A DNA stretch of 60,898 nucleotides, from positions 1 to 60,898 of the forward strand of contig CAKVEP010000010.1 in assembly GCA_934729465.1 (NCBI GenBank). The letters run 5' to 3'. This DNA comes from an uncultured Eubacteriales bacterium. GTDB taxonomy: Bacteria; Bacillota; Clostridia; Oscillospirales; Acutalibacteraceae. The notes under the pieces were generated by a model, which made no database searches, was not told the origin of the DNA, and saw only the letters and a program-made list of their open reading frames with translations. Below are positions 1-8,631 of the stretch, in pieces. Numbering within the stretch: position 1 is the stretch's first letter; every line of letters starts with the position of its first letter. The position numbers and the translations under genes were made by a program.

Positions 1-74
1 TTTTTACGTCCTTCTTACATCGCTTAAGCTATCACTGAACCACTCGACTATCGCGTGGTTTTCTACATACAACA

Positions 75-100
75 AAAGGTTGCATTACAATGCAACCTTT
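75..100. terminator. Hairpin terminator downstream of the first lipase gene
   Basis: An 11-bp perfect inverted repeat (75-85 with 90-100, loop TACA) lies between the left edge and the leftward lipase gene. Short T-runs flank it on both strands, so it could stop transcription from either side. A weaker 6-bp stem (38-43 with 55-60) lies just to its left. Confidence 0.6.
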
Positions 101-123
101 ATTTAAATATTATCTAAAACATT

Positions 124-996
124 TTAGCTTACTTTATCAAAATATCCGCTAAAAAAGAATTGAGTAATCAAGTGAGGAGCTTGAGTCCAAGAAAAAACTT
201 TTCCCCAATCAGAGTTTATATACGTAAATTTAATTGTTACAACATTTTTAAAATGTCTACCCATTCTTGAAACAGCGTCACCGTCTATTCTGTAGTTCAC
301 AAGTTGGTCATCGTTTAATTTAGACAAGTTCTTCCTAACCTTATAACCATCTGTAAATCCTATACCTAAGCCATTAAACGTCGCTGTGCGAACAAACTTT
401 CTTTTGAAATTATTATCACTTAAAAATAATCCCGTAGCATACAAAGCAAGATAACCACCAAGTGAGTGTCCTGTAAAATACACATTCACATCTCCATTAA
501 GTTTACCCTTTTGTTTTAATTTGCCAAGATATGCTGAAACATAAACAGACTGAGGATGTTCTGTATAAGGAATTATATATTTCCAATTTTCAAAAAATAA
601 ACCTTGGTCTGTACCACGGAAAGCAACAACGATATTGTTATCTTTTTTAAACGATATTACAGAAAAACCCTTTTCTCCAAATAAATCTTCACCTGTGTTT
701 ATATCACAATCATATACGAACCAGCCGTCCATATTTTTTACTAAATCACGGTTTCCTTCCCAGCAATTTATTGCAACATCAGCAAAACTTTCTTCCCAGA
801 TTTCAGTAACGCTACAATCACTTTTACCTTTTTCTGTTGGATAGTCGCTATATGCTAGCATAGAAAGGATTAGAAGTTCTTTATCATTTACAGCTCTTTT
901 TTCACTGGCTTTAACTCCGCCTACTGAAAAAGCGATTAAAGCGATAAATAAAAAAGTTAAATTTTTAAGTGAAAATTTATTTTTTATGTTATTCAT
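124..996 (-). CDS. Secreted class-3-type lipase/esterase (paralogue 1)
   Basis: A predicted secreted alpha/beta hydrolase of 290 residues. It opens with a signal peptide (basic residues 1-16, hydrophobic 12-29). The core shows FRGTD at about 126-130 and the nucleophile elbow GHSLGG with Ser178, both typical of class 3 lipases and the related DUF2974 group. An ATFNGLG segment and a late His (about 274) probably complete the fold and triad. It should hydrolyse lipid or ester bonds outside the membrane; the substrate is unknown. A good SD (AAGGAG) precedes the ATG and a promoter lies at 1046-1074. It is clearly paralogous to the next gene: both share the NWKYI-PYTEHPQ block and the elbow. Each has its own promoter and terminator, so they are separate units and not an operon. 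Confidence 0.82.
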   Translation of the reverse strand: MNNIKNKFSLKNLTFLFIALIAFSVGGVKASEKRAVNDKELLILSMLAYSDYPTEKGKSDCSVTEIWEESFADVAINCWEGNRDLVKNMDGWFVYDCDINTGEDLFGEKGFSVISFKKDNNIVVAFRGTDQGLFFENWKYIIPYTEHPQSVYVSAYLGKLKQKGKLNGDVNVYFTGHSLGGYLALYATGLFLSDNNFKRKFVRTATFNGLGIGFTDGYKVRKNLSKLNDDQLVNYRIDGDAVSRMGRHFKNVVTIKFTYINSDWGKVFSWTQAPHLITQFFFSGYFDKVS

Positions 997-1045
997 TTAT
1001 TTTCTCCTTTTCATTTATACGCAATACAGTTTTAACTCTTATTTA

Positions 1046-1074
1046 AAGATACCACATAAATAATTAAAAGTCAA
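1046..1074 (-). promoter_or_regulatory. Sigma-A-type promoter of lipase 1
   Basis: On the minus strand TTGACT (1069-1074) and TATCTT (1046-1051) are separated by 17 bp. The start codon is 50 bp downstream. Confidence 0.7.
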
Positions 1075-1081
1075 CAAAAAT

Positions 1082-1121
1082 TAAAGCACATCTATATTAA
1101 TTAAATATAGACATGCTTTAA
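1082..1121. terminator. Terminator between the two lipase genes
   Basis: Inverted repeat TTAAAGCA...TGCTTTAA with an inner stem CTATATT/AATATAG. It lies just past the stop of the lipase at 1151-1984 and ahead of the promoter of the other lipase. Confidence 0.6.
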
Positions 1122-1150
1122 TGATATTAATTTGATTTAATTATGTATAA

Positions 1151-1984
1151 TTACAACACAAATGGACTTTGTACTAAAAAATGATGTGGAAAATGTGGGT
1201 TTTTCAGTACATTACTCGGTGCTCCACTATCATTTTTGTTGTTTATAAATTTTAATGTTTTTATTCCTGTAAAATGTTTTCCCATCGTCGAAACAACATC
1301 TCCGTATATCCTATAATTAGTAAGCTTTGAATCGTCTAACGAAGATAGCTTTTTCTCCATATCTTTATCTTGTAAATAGCCCATTCCCAAGCCATTAAAC
1401 GTCGCTGTCTTTACAAACCTGTTCTTTAGATAATCATGTTGCAAAATAACTCCCGTTCCATAAAGCGCCAGATAACCACCTAACGAATGTCCTGTTAGGT
1501 ATACGTTCGTTCCTAAATTTATAAACCACTTTAATTCAAGGTCATTTATATACTCCCTAACATATTTTGCTTGCGGATGCTCGGTGTATGGCAAAATATA
1601 TTTCCAGTTTTCCGAAATTATACCATCGTCCGTACCTCTAAACGCTACCACAACATTATTATTCTTTTTATAACACACCGCTGAAAATCCTTCGTTATCC
1701 GTGTTATTCTTGCTTATTTTGTAGTCAACCATCTTCCAACCTCTAAGCTCCGAGGCATCTGTGTATCCGCAAAACCACTTCTTATTAAAATCTTCATCGT
1801 CTGTCATTTTCCAAACATTCTGTTTTTGAGAATCGCTGTAGCTCATTATCGAAAGCATCAACAATTCCCTTTCCGTCACTAAACTTGCTGCCGACACTTC
1901 ATTAATCATACTTGGCGAAATCAATATAAACGTCAGAATAGCAGTAAATAAACTTAGCATTTTGTTTTTGGTATATTTAGCCAT
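1151..1984 (-). CDS. Secreted class-3-type lipase/esterase (paralogue 2)
   Basis: A 277-residue paralogue of the neighbouring lipase. It has a signal peptide (residues 1-33, ending near Ser-Ala-Ala), FRGTD at about 115-119 and the nucleophile elbow GHSLGG with Ser167. As in its partner, the elbow is followed by YLAL and an ATFNGLG block, and a His-rich C-terminus (HFPHHF) may supply the catalytic His. The pair are well conserved around the active site and diverge in the N-terminal third, as expected for duplicated extracellular enzymes with different targets. It has its own promoter at 2016-2044 and an SD AAAGGGATG before the ATG. Family membership is secure; the substrate is not known. Confidence 0.82.
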   Translation of the reverse strand: MAKYTKNKMLSLFTAILTFILISPSMINEVSAASLVTERELLMLSIMSYSDSQKQNVWKMTDDEDFNKKWFCGYTDASELRGWKMVDYKISKNNTDNEGFSAVCYKKNNNVVVAFRGTDDGIISENWKYILPYTEHPQAKYVREYINDLELKWFINLGTNVYLTGHSLGGYLALYGTGVILQHDYLKNRFVKTATFNGLGMGYLQDKDMEKKLSSLDDSKLTNYRIYGDVVSTMGKHFTGIKTLKFINNKNDSGAPSNVLKNPHFPHHFLVQSPFVL

Positions 1985-2015
1985 AATATCATCCCTTTCT
2001 TTTTACATATGTTAA

Positions 2016-2044
2016 AATATACCATAAAGCAAATCATAAGTCAA
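2016..2044 (-). promoter_or_regulatory. Sigma-A-type promoter of lipase 2
   Basis: Minus-strand TTGACT (2039-2044), 17-bp spacer, TATATT (2016-2021). Confidence 0.7.
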
Positions 2045-2053
2045 TATAATTGT

Positions 2054-2863
2054 CTATAAATTCTCTGATTCTGACTTTATTTTTATATTTCTTTCTATCA
2101 CACCCTTCGGTCTCCAATGATAAGCACGGTTAGATAATAAATCGTAATCCCCCAGCGACACATTCTCATGTACGCTTTCTCGAAATTCCGATATTTTAGT
2201 GCTTTCTTTATTTATATTCATCGGACACACTTCTTGACATACATCACATCCCCAAACTAAATCTCCACGCTTTATTAGCTCTTCGTCTGCCAGCGATAAA
2301 AGCTTTTTCTTCTGCGTAACATGAGATAAACATACGTCCTTATTAAAGCATTCTGAGCCCAAAGCCTTGCCCGGACATCGTTTTTCACAAAGTCCGCACG
2401 ATTTACATTTTTCTATTTCTCGTTTTTCAACATCAATTTCCATATCCGTCACAATCTCTCCTATAAACACCCACGAACCATATTTTTCATTTATAAGCAA
2501 ATGATTTTCGCCAATAACGCCTAATCCACTAAGTGCCGCTGCCCTGACTTCAGGAATAGGGGAGTTGTCTGAAAACGGCTCAAACTTATAATTTTTGTAT
2601 TTATCTTTTAGTCTTTCGGAAATTTTTGTAAGCACTTTCATAACCACGTCGTGGTAGTCCTGTACAACCGCATATCGTGACACATTATGTTCTCCTATTT
2701 CAACGTAATACGGAAATATAAAACATATAATACTTTTTGCGTTTTCGGGTATTCTGCTAATGGCTCGACATTTTATTAGATTCATCGACACATCTGAATA
2801 TTTACATATTCCATATCCTCCCAGAGAAAATTCCTCAACAGCATTTTTAAGTATGTCATACAT
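2054..2863 (-). CDS. QueG-like protein with two [4Fe-4S] clusters
   Basis: 269 residues resembling epoxyqueuosine reductase (QueG), which removes the epoxide in the last step of queuosine synthesis on tRNA. The N-terminal half carries the family's PEVRAAALSGLG-type segment near residues 103-115 and GENHLLI. The C-terminal half carries two ferredoxin-type motifs, CxxCxxCxxxCP (about 157-168) and CxxCxxxCP (about 205-213). QueG is usually 310-390 residues with a HEAT-like C-terminal extension that is missing here. This is therefore the short clostridial form, and its exact substrate is less certain. The SD AAGGAGGG gives a clear ATG start. No other queuosine gene is nearby. Confidence 0.7.
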   Translation of the reverse strand: MYDILKNAVEEFSLGGYGICKYSDVSMNLIKCRAISRIPENAKSIICFIFPYYVEIGEHNVSRYAVVQDYHDVVMKVLTKISERLKDKYKNYKFEPFSDNSPIPEVRAAALSGLGVIGENHLLINEKYGSWVFIGEIVTDMEIDVEKREIEKCKSCGLCEKRCPGKALGSECFNKDVCLSHVTQKKKLLSLADEELIKRGDLVWGCDVCQEVCPMNINKESTKISEFRESVHENVSLGDYDLLSNRAYHWRPKGVIERNIKIKSESENL

Positions 2864-2887
2864 TCCTAAACACCCTCCTTAATTAAA

Positions 2888-2922
2888 AAAGCATATGAAA
2901 ACATTATATTTTCATACGCTTT
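2888..2922 (-). terminator. Terminator of the aldolase gene
   Basis: Inverted repeat AAAGC-A-TATGAAAA / TTTTCATA-C-GCTTT (one mismatch), followed on the minus strand by a T-run. It lies between the aldolase stop and the QueG-like gene. Confidence 0.65.
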
Positions 2923-2954
2923 ACATTATAATATATAAATTTTACCTCTAGCTT

Positions 2955-3890
2955 CTAAGCCTTACCCGCACATCCCATAACATTTACTATTTTATGTTTA
3001 ACCATATCTTTAATAGCATCTCTAGCCGGGGATAAATATTGCCTCGGGTCGAAGTGAGATGGATTAAGAGCCATGTATTTTCTAATCGCAGCCGTCATCG
3101 CAAGACGTAAATCAGAGTCAACATTTATCTTACAAACCGCCATACTTGCTGCTTTTCTCAGCATATTTTCAGGTATTCCAACAGCATTTGAAAGCTGTCC
3201 GCCATACTTATTTATGGTTTCAACACATTCCGGTATAACAGAAGACGCTCCGTGTAATACTATAGGAAATCCCGGTAAAAGTTTCTCGACCTCCTCTAAG
3301 ATATCAAATCTTAGCATTGGCTTTTGACCTAGTTTGAACTTGTAAGCCCCGTGGCTGGTTCCTATCGCTATAGCAAGCGAATCCACCCCTGTTTTACTCA
3401 CGAAATCCTGAACCTGAGAAGGGTTTGTATATGACGAGTTCTCCTCCGACACTGCAACATCATCTTCAATTCCGGCTAAACGTCCGAGTTCGCCTTCAAC
3501 CGTAACATTGTATTTATGAGCGTAGTCAACTACTTTTCTAGTCAGCTCCACATTTTCATCATAGCTCAAACTTGAGCCGTCTATCATAACAGACGAAAAT
3601 CCTCCGTCTATACATTCCTTACATAGTTCAAAAGAGTTTCCATGGTCTAAATGTAAAGCAATTGGAATGTTTGTTTGTTTTATAGCAGCCTCAACCAACT
3701 TTATAAGATAAATATGATTTGCATATTTTCTTGCCCCTGAAGAAGCTTGCAAAATAACCGGAGCATTAAGCTCCTCGCAAGCACTAGTTATTCCCTGAAC
3801 AATCTCCATATTATTTACGTTAAAAGCTCCTATAGCATAGCCGCCTTGGTAAGCCTTTTTAAACATTTCTTTTGTGTTTACTAAACTCAT
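2955..3890 (-). CDS. fba: Class II fructose-1,6-bisphosphate aldolase
   Basis: A cytoplasmic glycolytic/gluconeogenic enzyme that cleaves fructose-1,6-bisphosphate to dihydroxyacetone phosphate and glyceraldehyde-3-phosphate, using Zn2+. At 311 residues it has the usual length of the family. Seen in the sequence: the N-terminal GAFNVNN block, the metal-binding HLDHG motif, the IGTSHGAYK segment with a zinc ligand His, and the HGASS phosphate-binding loop near residue 215. I chose the ATG at 3890 because a strong SD (AAGGAGAG) lies 8 bp upstream and the protein begins MSLVNTKEMF as in its relatives; an in-frame start 9 codons upstream lacks these features. A terminator follows, so it is monocistronic. 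Confidence 0.93.
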   Translation of the reverse strand: MSLVNTKEMFKKAYQGGYAIGAFNVNNMEIVQGITSACEELNAPVILQASSGARKYANHIYLIKLVEAAIKQTNIPIALHLDHGNSFELCKECIDGGFSSVMIDGSSLSYDENVELTRKVVDYAHKYNVTVEGELGRLAGIEDDVAVSEENSSYTNPSQVQDFVSKTGVDSLAIAIGTSHGAYKFKLGQKPMLRFDILEEVEKLLPGFPIVLHGASSVIPECVETINKYGGQLSNAVGIPENMLRKAASMAVCKINVDSDLRLAMTAAIRKYMALNPSHFDPRQYLSPARDAIKDMVKHKIVNVMGCAGKA

Positions 3891-4093
3891 TAACACATCT
3901 CTCCTTAAAACACACAAGGGATTATTTTACTTTATTAAAGTATATGATATGTTAAAAGAATTTAAAAGTAAAAATAAAGTCAAAATTTACATGTAAATTT
4001 GTTAAATGTTAGAAGTGATTGTAAAATATAGGCTTAATTTTTCAAATAAAACAATGCAATATTCACATATAAAAATATTTACCTCTTTACCTC

Positions 4094-4122
4094 TTGACTA
4101 TCTTAATAAAATAATATATAAT
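4094..4122 (+). promoter_or_regulatory. Promoter of tRNA-Thr
   Basis: TTGACT (4094-4099), 17 bp, TATAAT (4117-4122). The tRNA begins 14 bp after the -10 box. The 170 bp before it are very AT-rich and contain no gene that I can see. Confidence 0.8.
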
Positions 4123-4136
4123 TATTCTAATATTTT

Positions 4137-4212
4137 GCTACTGTGGCTCAGCAGGTAGAGCAGCTCACTCGTAATGAGCAGGTCGTCCGTTCGAATCGGA
4201 TCAGTAGCTCCA
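4137..4212 (+). tRNA. tRNA-Thr (anticodon CGT)
   Basis: A 76-nt cloverleaf. The acceptor stem GCTACTG pairs with CAGTAGC, the D-stem is GCTC/GAGC, and the anticodon stem GCTCA/TGAGC encloses the 7-nt loop CTCGTAA, giving anticodon CGT. The T-arm contains GTTCGAATC. The encoded 3' end is TCCA. Confidence 0.95.
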
Positions 4213-4226
4213 TAAATTATAAATCT

Positions 4227-4258
4227 CCCCTATAGACCTAAAAGGAGGTCTATAGGGG
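4227..4258. terminator. Terminator of tRNA-Thr
   Basis: A perfect 13-bp inverted repeat (4227-4239 with 4246-4258) follows the tRNA by 14 bp. It also sits just past the stop of the leftward hypothetical gene, so it can serve both directions. Confidence 0.8.
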
Positions 4259-4267
4259 TTAATTTTA

Positions 4268-5020
4268 TTAAACTTTGTAATTTTTAAGGAATCTTTCACC
4301 ACCGTATTTTTTACAATATTCCACTGCATTTTTAAAGCATTTTTCAGGTTCATCCCACCTATTTTCTTTTTTGCTTTTGTAAAGTGTCTTTAAAAGACTT
4401 TGAATTGTTTGTTCTTCATCTTTTAATTCATTTGCGTTAATTTTATCTGTAAACTTTATGTCAACGAGCAACAAATGAACGCCCATTAAAGCTTTTCTGT
4501 TCTTACCTAATTCTTTTGTCTTGTTAAGTGTATTTTCCGCTTTTTCATTGTCTTTGTAGTTATCAACGTATCCCTTAATTACCCCATTTTTTCTCATCTT
4601 TTTGACATTTTTGATATCTTTTCCTACCTCTGAATTCTCAATGTCGTGTATAGCATTTCTTAAACAATTTTGAAAATTTACAAGGCATTTAATTTTATTA
4701 TTTGACGTTTTTGTTTTATATCTCGTTGATTCAGCAACTTTTAACAGACCTTTTAAAGTTTTAGGGGGAACTATCTTCTCTTTATTTCCTTGTAAGTTCT
4801 TCATATAATATTCTTTTAAAGGTTTTATAACTAAAGTATCAAAGCTTGTTTTTTTGCCAAATGTCTTATTTTCAGGCTTTCCTTCATTATTTAACCCTTC
4901 CCATCTTAAAACTTTGTTAACAGCACCAGCAACGTCCCCAAGTGTTGCAGGTTCTCCATTTTTTAATTTAAAACCTACATTAACTATTTGTTGTACATCC
5001 TTTATTTCTTTTTTATTCAT
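4268..5020 (-). CDS. Hypothetical protein, unrecognised, lysine-rich
   Basis: 250 residues with no family that I recognise. It is soluble-looking, very rich in Lys, Asn and Glu, mostly helical in character, and has no signal peptide or membrane segment. The ATG at 5020 is preferred: AAGGAG stands about 8 bp upstream of it but directly abuts an in-frame GTG three codons earlier. It has its own promoter (5194-5222) and shares a terminator with the tRNA, so it is probably not co-transcribed with the ATPase gene upstream. Its place beside a tRNA and an eCIS-like block makes an accessory or effector role possible, but nothing in the sequence shows this. Confidence 0.6.
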   Translation of the reverse strand: MNKKEIKDVQQIVNVGFKLKNGEPATLGDVAGAVNKVLRWEGLNNEGKPENKTFGKKTSFDTLVIKPLKEYYMKNLQGNKEKIVPPKTLKGLLKVAESTRYKTKTSNNKIKCLVNFQNCLRNAIHDIENSEVGKDIKNVKKMRKNGVIKGYVDNYKDNEKAENTLNKTKELGKNRKALMGVHLLLVDIKFTDKINANELKDEEQTIQSLLKTLYKSKKENRWDEPEKCFKNAVEYCKKYGGERFLKNYKV

Positions 5021-5193
5021 TATTACCACTCCTTATTTGTTATTTTTAATTCCATAAAATAGGATTTAAGCACCGCAATTACTATACAATCTCTTAATAA
5101 TCTTTGTAGATTAATATAAATTATTATCTTGTATTTTTAACATCGATAGCTTTTGTTTAAAAATTAACTAAATCCTCCTTCCTTTTAATTAAT

Positions 5194-5222
5194 ATTATAC
5201 ATTAAAAAATAAAATAAGTCAA
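5194..5222 (-). promoter_or_regulatory. Promoter of the 250-residue hypothetical gene
   Basis: Minus-strand TTGACT (5217-5222), 17 bp, TATAAT (5194-5199). The untranslated leader is about 170 nt. A perfect SD-like GGAAGGAGG near 5171-5180 in that leader has no start codon behind it. Confidence 0.75.
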
Positions 5223-5256
5223 CAAAAATTATCAATTTCTAATATTTTTCACATAG

Positions 5257-7353
5257 TCAATCTAAAAGGTAGCTATACTCCGAAAAATCATCTTTTATTA
5301 AGGTTTTTCCCTGCTTTCCTAGCTCATATTTAACGGCAAGAATTATATGTTTCATTTCAAGAGGTTTTTCGTCCCTTGCCGCCATAAACGCCGACGTTAA
5401 TGCTATATTTTTTATACTTCCTCCAGAAATTTCAAATTGTCTTGCAAGGTAGTCAAAGTCTATATTCTTAGATAGCGGCATCTCCTTTGGATACATATTT
5501 TTCCATATCTTTTTCCTTGAATCCTTATTCGGGAAAGCAAAATGGATAACATAACTTATCCTTCTAAAAAATGCTTTATCTATGTTCTCTAAATAGTTAG
5601 TTGTCATTATTGTTATACCGTCATACTCCTCCATTTTCTGAAGTAAGTAAGAAGTTTCTATATTTGCGTTTTTATCATGCGAACTTTTTACTTCGGTTCG
5701 TTTTCCGAATAATGCATCTGTTTCGTCGAAAAAGAGTATCACATTACTTTTCTTCGCTTCGTTAAACAAATCGTTAAGATTTTTTTCTGTTTCTCCGATG
5801 TATTTAGACACAATTTGTGATAAATCAATTTTATATATGTCAAGTCCCAACTCGTTTGCCACAACCTGTGCCGCCATTGTTTTACCTGTCCCCGGAGGTC
5901 CTGCAAACAACATACTTAACCCTCTTCCGTAAAGTATCCTGTTACCCATTCCCCATTTATCGTAAACTATATGTTTGTACTTTATCTGGTCACACGCATT
6001 TTTTAGCATCGTCTTTTCATTCGAGTCTAAAACTAACTGTTTCCAATTATGCTTCGCATGAATTAAAGTTGCTTTGTCATCTAGCTTTTGAACCACTTGT
6101 TTATATGCGCATTCCGACATCTCTTTATTACCAAGTTTATTTTTGTCGTTCCATAAATATAGTCTTTTTGCTTCCTTTATCGTACATTTAATTTGCATAG
6201 GATTAAACGAAAACTTGTTCGCCATATCCGTAAAAGAAACATCCGTAAAATCTGATATTTCTTTCATATAGTACTCCCAGATTAACGCACTCTCTTCTTT
6301 GTTAAGCTCCGGAATTTCAATATCAAACCATATCTTTTCTTCTGAAAAATCCAGATATCCCTCATTTTTTTCCGAAAGTACTATCACCTTAGATGAAAAT
6401 ATTTTAGATTTGTTAAGTAAAAAATCAATATAAGATTTGTTGTCTTCAGGATTATCTAAGAGCGTGTCAAAATTTTCTATACATATAAATCCACCTATAA
6501 TAACAGCTTCTCTAAACGCCGTTAAAACAGCGTTTGTAAATTCCTTTTCGTTTTTTCTCGGACAACTGTTAACATCAAAAAATATCAAATCTTCCTTTAA
6601 TATATCACACATTCTTTTAGTAACGGTTCTTTTGCCTATACCCTTTGAGCCAAATATGTGTATGTAAACGGTGTCTTTTTGGGAAGATTGCTTTATAAAA
6701 TTCGTAATTTTCTGAGCAAAATCTTCTCTCGCTACTAATTTTTCGCTATCCTGAGAAAAATATTTTTTTACTCCCGACAAATTTATTTCTTCCTGCGAGT
6801 TACTCATTATATAAGAAAATAACCTGTCGTCAAGCTCTGTGGATGCTTGCTTAAAACACAAATCGTTCATATCAGATTTTAGCTTTTTAAGTTTACTATA
6901 ATAATCTTCAATATCGTAAACATCATAAACGAAATAGTAAAGCTTCATAACAGCTTCAAGCGTAAGCGAACTTTTCACCTTTGCGTCAATTGACTTTATC
7001 TTTTTTATAATCTCCTCGTTTCTTTTAATTTCAATGCTCAGGACAAGACAAACAAGGTCTAAATCGTCAAGCTTATAAACGTTTCTTATATGCTCTATTG
7101 CTATAAACACGTCTTTTTCTTTAGAATTAAACGACTTTTCTTTGATAGTTTCAAGAAGAATTTTAAGCTGTTTTAACGTATCTTTTCTATATTCCGAAAT
7201 TTCTTTAGATGATACATTTTTATCCTTTTTTAAAGTAACAAAGTCAATATAGCAATTCACCAGCATATTAACGTACTCCGAATACTCGTTAAGACAAGCT
7301 TTATAATCTTCAAAATACAACCAATAATTTTTATTTTTTATCTCATTGTCCAC
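5257..7353 (-). CDS. AAA+ ATPase, eCIS Pvc15/Afp15-like
   Basis: 698 residues. The C-terminal third is a complete AAA+ module: Walker A GPPGTGKT at about 485-492, pore-loop-like YIGETEKNL at about 518, Walker B VILFFDETDA at about 538-547, and a GGSIKN sensor-2-like segment near the end. A second, degenerate P-loop (GSKGIGKRT, about 235-243) with a Walker-B-like GFICIENFD (about 288) precedes it. The N-terminal 200 residues are helical. This layout and length fit the ATPases of extracellular contractile injection systems (Afp15/Pvc15), thought to act in assembly. I take the GTG at 7353 because the SD AGAAGG abuts an upstream in-frame GTG at 7362 but is well spaced from this one. A hairpin separates it from the DUF4280 gene. 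Confidence 0.78.
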   Translation of the reverse strand: MDNEIKNKNYWLYFEDYKACLNEYSEYVNMLVNCYIDFVTLKKDKNVSSKEISEYRKDTLKQLKILLETIKEKSFNSKEKDVFIAIEHIRNVYKLDDLDLVCLVLSIEIKRNEEIIKKIKSIDAKVKSSLTLEAVMKLYYFVYDVYDIEDYYSKLKKLKSDMNDLCFKQASTELDDRLFSYIMSNSQEEINLSGVKKYFSQDSEKLVAREDFAQKITNFIKQSSQKDTVYIHIFGSKGIGKRTVTKRMCDILKEDLIFFDVNSCPRKNEKEFTNAVLTAFREAVIIGGFICIENFDTLLDNPEDNKSYIDFLLNKSKIFSSKVIVLSEKNEGYLDFSEEKIWFDIEIPELNKEESALIWEYYMKEISDFTDVSFTDMANKFSFNPMQIKCTIKEAKRLYLWNDKNKLGNKEMSECAYKQVVQKLDDKATLIHAKHNWKQLVLDSNEKTMLKNACDQIKYKHIVYDKWGMGNRILYGRGLSMLFAGPPGTGKTMAAQVVANELGLDIYKIDLSQIVSKYIGETEKNLNDLFNEAKKSNVILFFDETDALFGKRTEVKSSHDKNANIETSYLLQKMEEYDGITIMTTNYLENIDKAFFRRISYVIHFAFPNKDSRKKIWKNMYPKEMPLSKNIDFDYLARQFEISGGSIKNIALTSAFMAARDEKPLEMKHIILAVKYELGKQGKTLIKDDFSEYSYLLD

Positions 7354-7375
7354 ACACTTCACCTTCTTTAAAAAT

Positions 7376-7403
7376 AAAATGCTCCTAATTTTAGAAGCAT
7401 TTT
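7376..7403 (-). terminator. Intra-operon hairpin before the AAA+ gene
   Basis: An 8-bp stem AAAATGCT/AGCATTTT followed on the minus strand by ATTTTTAAAG. It lies between the DUF4280 gene and the ATPase and could lower ATPase expression by partial termination. Confidence 0.55.
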
Positions 7404-7416
7404 AACAATTCAAAAA

Positions 7417-7806
7417 CTATTTAACCTTAGTTTTTATAGCACCTGGGATAAGAATCTGGATTATTCCTCCCCAGTTACACATTAGTTTACATTTATTATT
7501 CAACAGAGGTTTTCCTTTTATCAATATAGTTGGAGAACCCGGCAACCATGGAGCAGCTGTCATAGGTATGCACGGCATTGGAGTCAAAACTCCCATTGCA
7601 GCTGCTGTCGCTGCCGCTACCTGCGGATTTGCCGGCGATTGACACATTCCAAACGGCATTATATTTACCATTGGTTTATTATCCATGATAGTGGCTGCAG
7701 GCTTGTTTTCTATTAACGTCATTTTATCCGGCAACGCCATAAACACAGATGGCGCCATACCAAACGAACATTTACATGTTGCTGATGCAACAACAGGAAG
7801 TCCCAT
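7417..7806 (-). CDS. DUF4280 PAAR-like protein
   Basis: 129 residues with the DUF4280 pattern: an opening block rich in small residues with paired Cys (CKCSFG), several Pro-Met/Pro-Cys turns (MPCIPMTAAPW), and the closing segment PTILIKGKPLLNNKCKLMC. DUF4280 proteins resemble PAAR spike-tip proteins and occur with type VI-like and extracellular contractile injection systems, where the tip sharpens the spike and may carry effectors. The ATG at 7806 is chosen because the SD AAGGGG is 8 bp upstream; an ATG two codons earlier is only 2 bp from it. The gene sits 15 bp after the prealbumin-fold gene, so co-transcription is likely. Confidence 0.8.
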   Translation of the reverse strand: MGLPVVASATCKCSFGMAPSVFMALPDKMTLIENKPAATIMDNKPMVNIMPFGMCQSPANPQVAAATAAAMGVLTPMPCIPMTAAPWLPGSPTILIKGKPLLNNKCKLMCNWGGIIQILIPGAIKTKVK

Positions 7807-7821
7807 AAACATATCCCCTTA

Positions 7822-8589
7822 TCATTTTAATTTAACTTTAGACACATATAAATTCCCGATATTTTTTTTAGATTTCTTATTTACTCTTACCCTTGAATCT
7901 TTCCCTTCTGACCTGAAAGAAAAATTAATAATATCATTTTTCATGTACTGCTCCATAAGAGGCAGGGCAATTTTACCTTGATTGTCTGTTTTAATTCTCC
8001 ACACTGGTTTAAAAAGTCCATCTACTTCCAACTCCTTTTCCAAAGGGTCCTTGAGCAGAAAACATTTCTTTTTATCATCATATCCCGTAATATACAAATT
8101 ATGCGCTCGACGTTTGAACATATAATCATACTCCTGCGGCATATAATCATAGCTCATCGGAATATTTAAATACAATTCATTAGAACCTTTTTCTGCTGGC
8201 TTTGTCAGCTTGATAAACTCTAATTTTTCCTCCAACCTTATGTTTACTTCCTTATTAGGAATTAAAGTTTCATCTTCAAAAACAGTAAATTCGAAGCTTT
8301 CACAATTTTTAAGAGCCTCGTTATCCGTTGCACAATTTAACTGTTTTTTTAAAACAACAGTTTCGTTTTCCTTAACTTCAACATTTATTAAAATATCGTC
8401 GTAACCCTTGCATTTTATACTAACTTCATATTTATCGGGATACAAATTTGAAAATACATAATAACCATCTTTTTTGCGAACATAAGGATTTTGTTTTCCA
8501 TTACATAATATAACGGCATCAGTAATAGGAGTCTTGCTAAACATATCGGTAAGCAGTACAACAAGGCTTGCTTTATATAACACTCTCAA
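7822..8589 (-). CDS. Prealbumin-fold (carboxypeptidase-regulatory-like) protein
   Basis: 255 residues. Residues 5-90 form a transthyretin-like module (LTDMFSKTPITDAVILCNG, then YYVFSNLYPDKYEVSIKCKGY), as in carboxypeptidase-regulatory-like and PEGA-type domains, which mediate binding and are not catalytic. The remaining 165 residues are beta-rich and not recognised. No signal peptide is evident. The TTG at 8589 is preferred: GGAGG is 8 bp upstream, while an in-frame TTG 5 codons earlier overlaps that SD. It lies between the DUF4255 and DUF4280 genes in one operon, so a structural or adaptor role in the same particle is a fair inference. Confidence 0.62.
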   Translation of the reverse strand: MRVLYKASLVVLLTDMFSKTPITDAVILCNGKQNPYVRKKDGYYVFSNLYPDKYEVSIKCKGYDDILINVEVKENETVVLKKQLNCATDNEALKNCESFEFTVFEDETLIPNKEVNIRLEEKLEFIKLTKPAEKGSNELYLNIPMSYDYMPQEYDYMFKRRAHNLYITGYDDKKKCFLLKDPLEKELEVDGLFKPVWRIKTDNQGKIALPLMEQYMKNDIINFSFRSEGKDSRVRVNKKSKKNIGNLYVSKVKLK

Positions 8590-8631
8590 TATTTCCACCT
8601 CCAACTCGCAATTTATATAATCATATTTTTA

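Noticed and set aside
4137..5029. Genomic island integrated at tRNA-Thr
   Set aside because: I found no integrase and no repeat of the tRNA 3' end across the accessory block.
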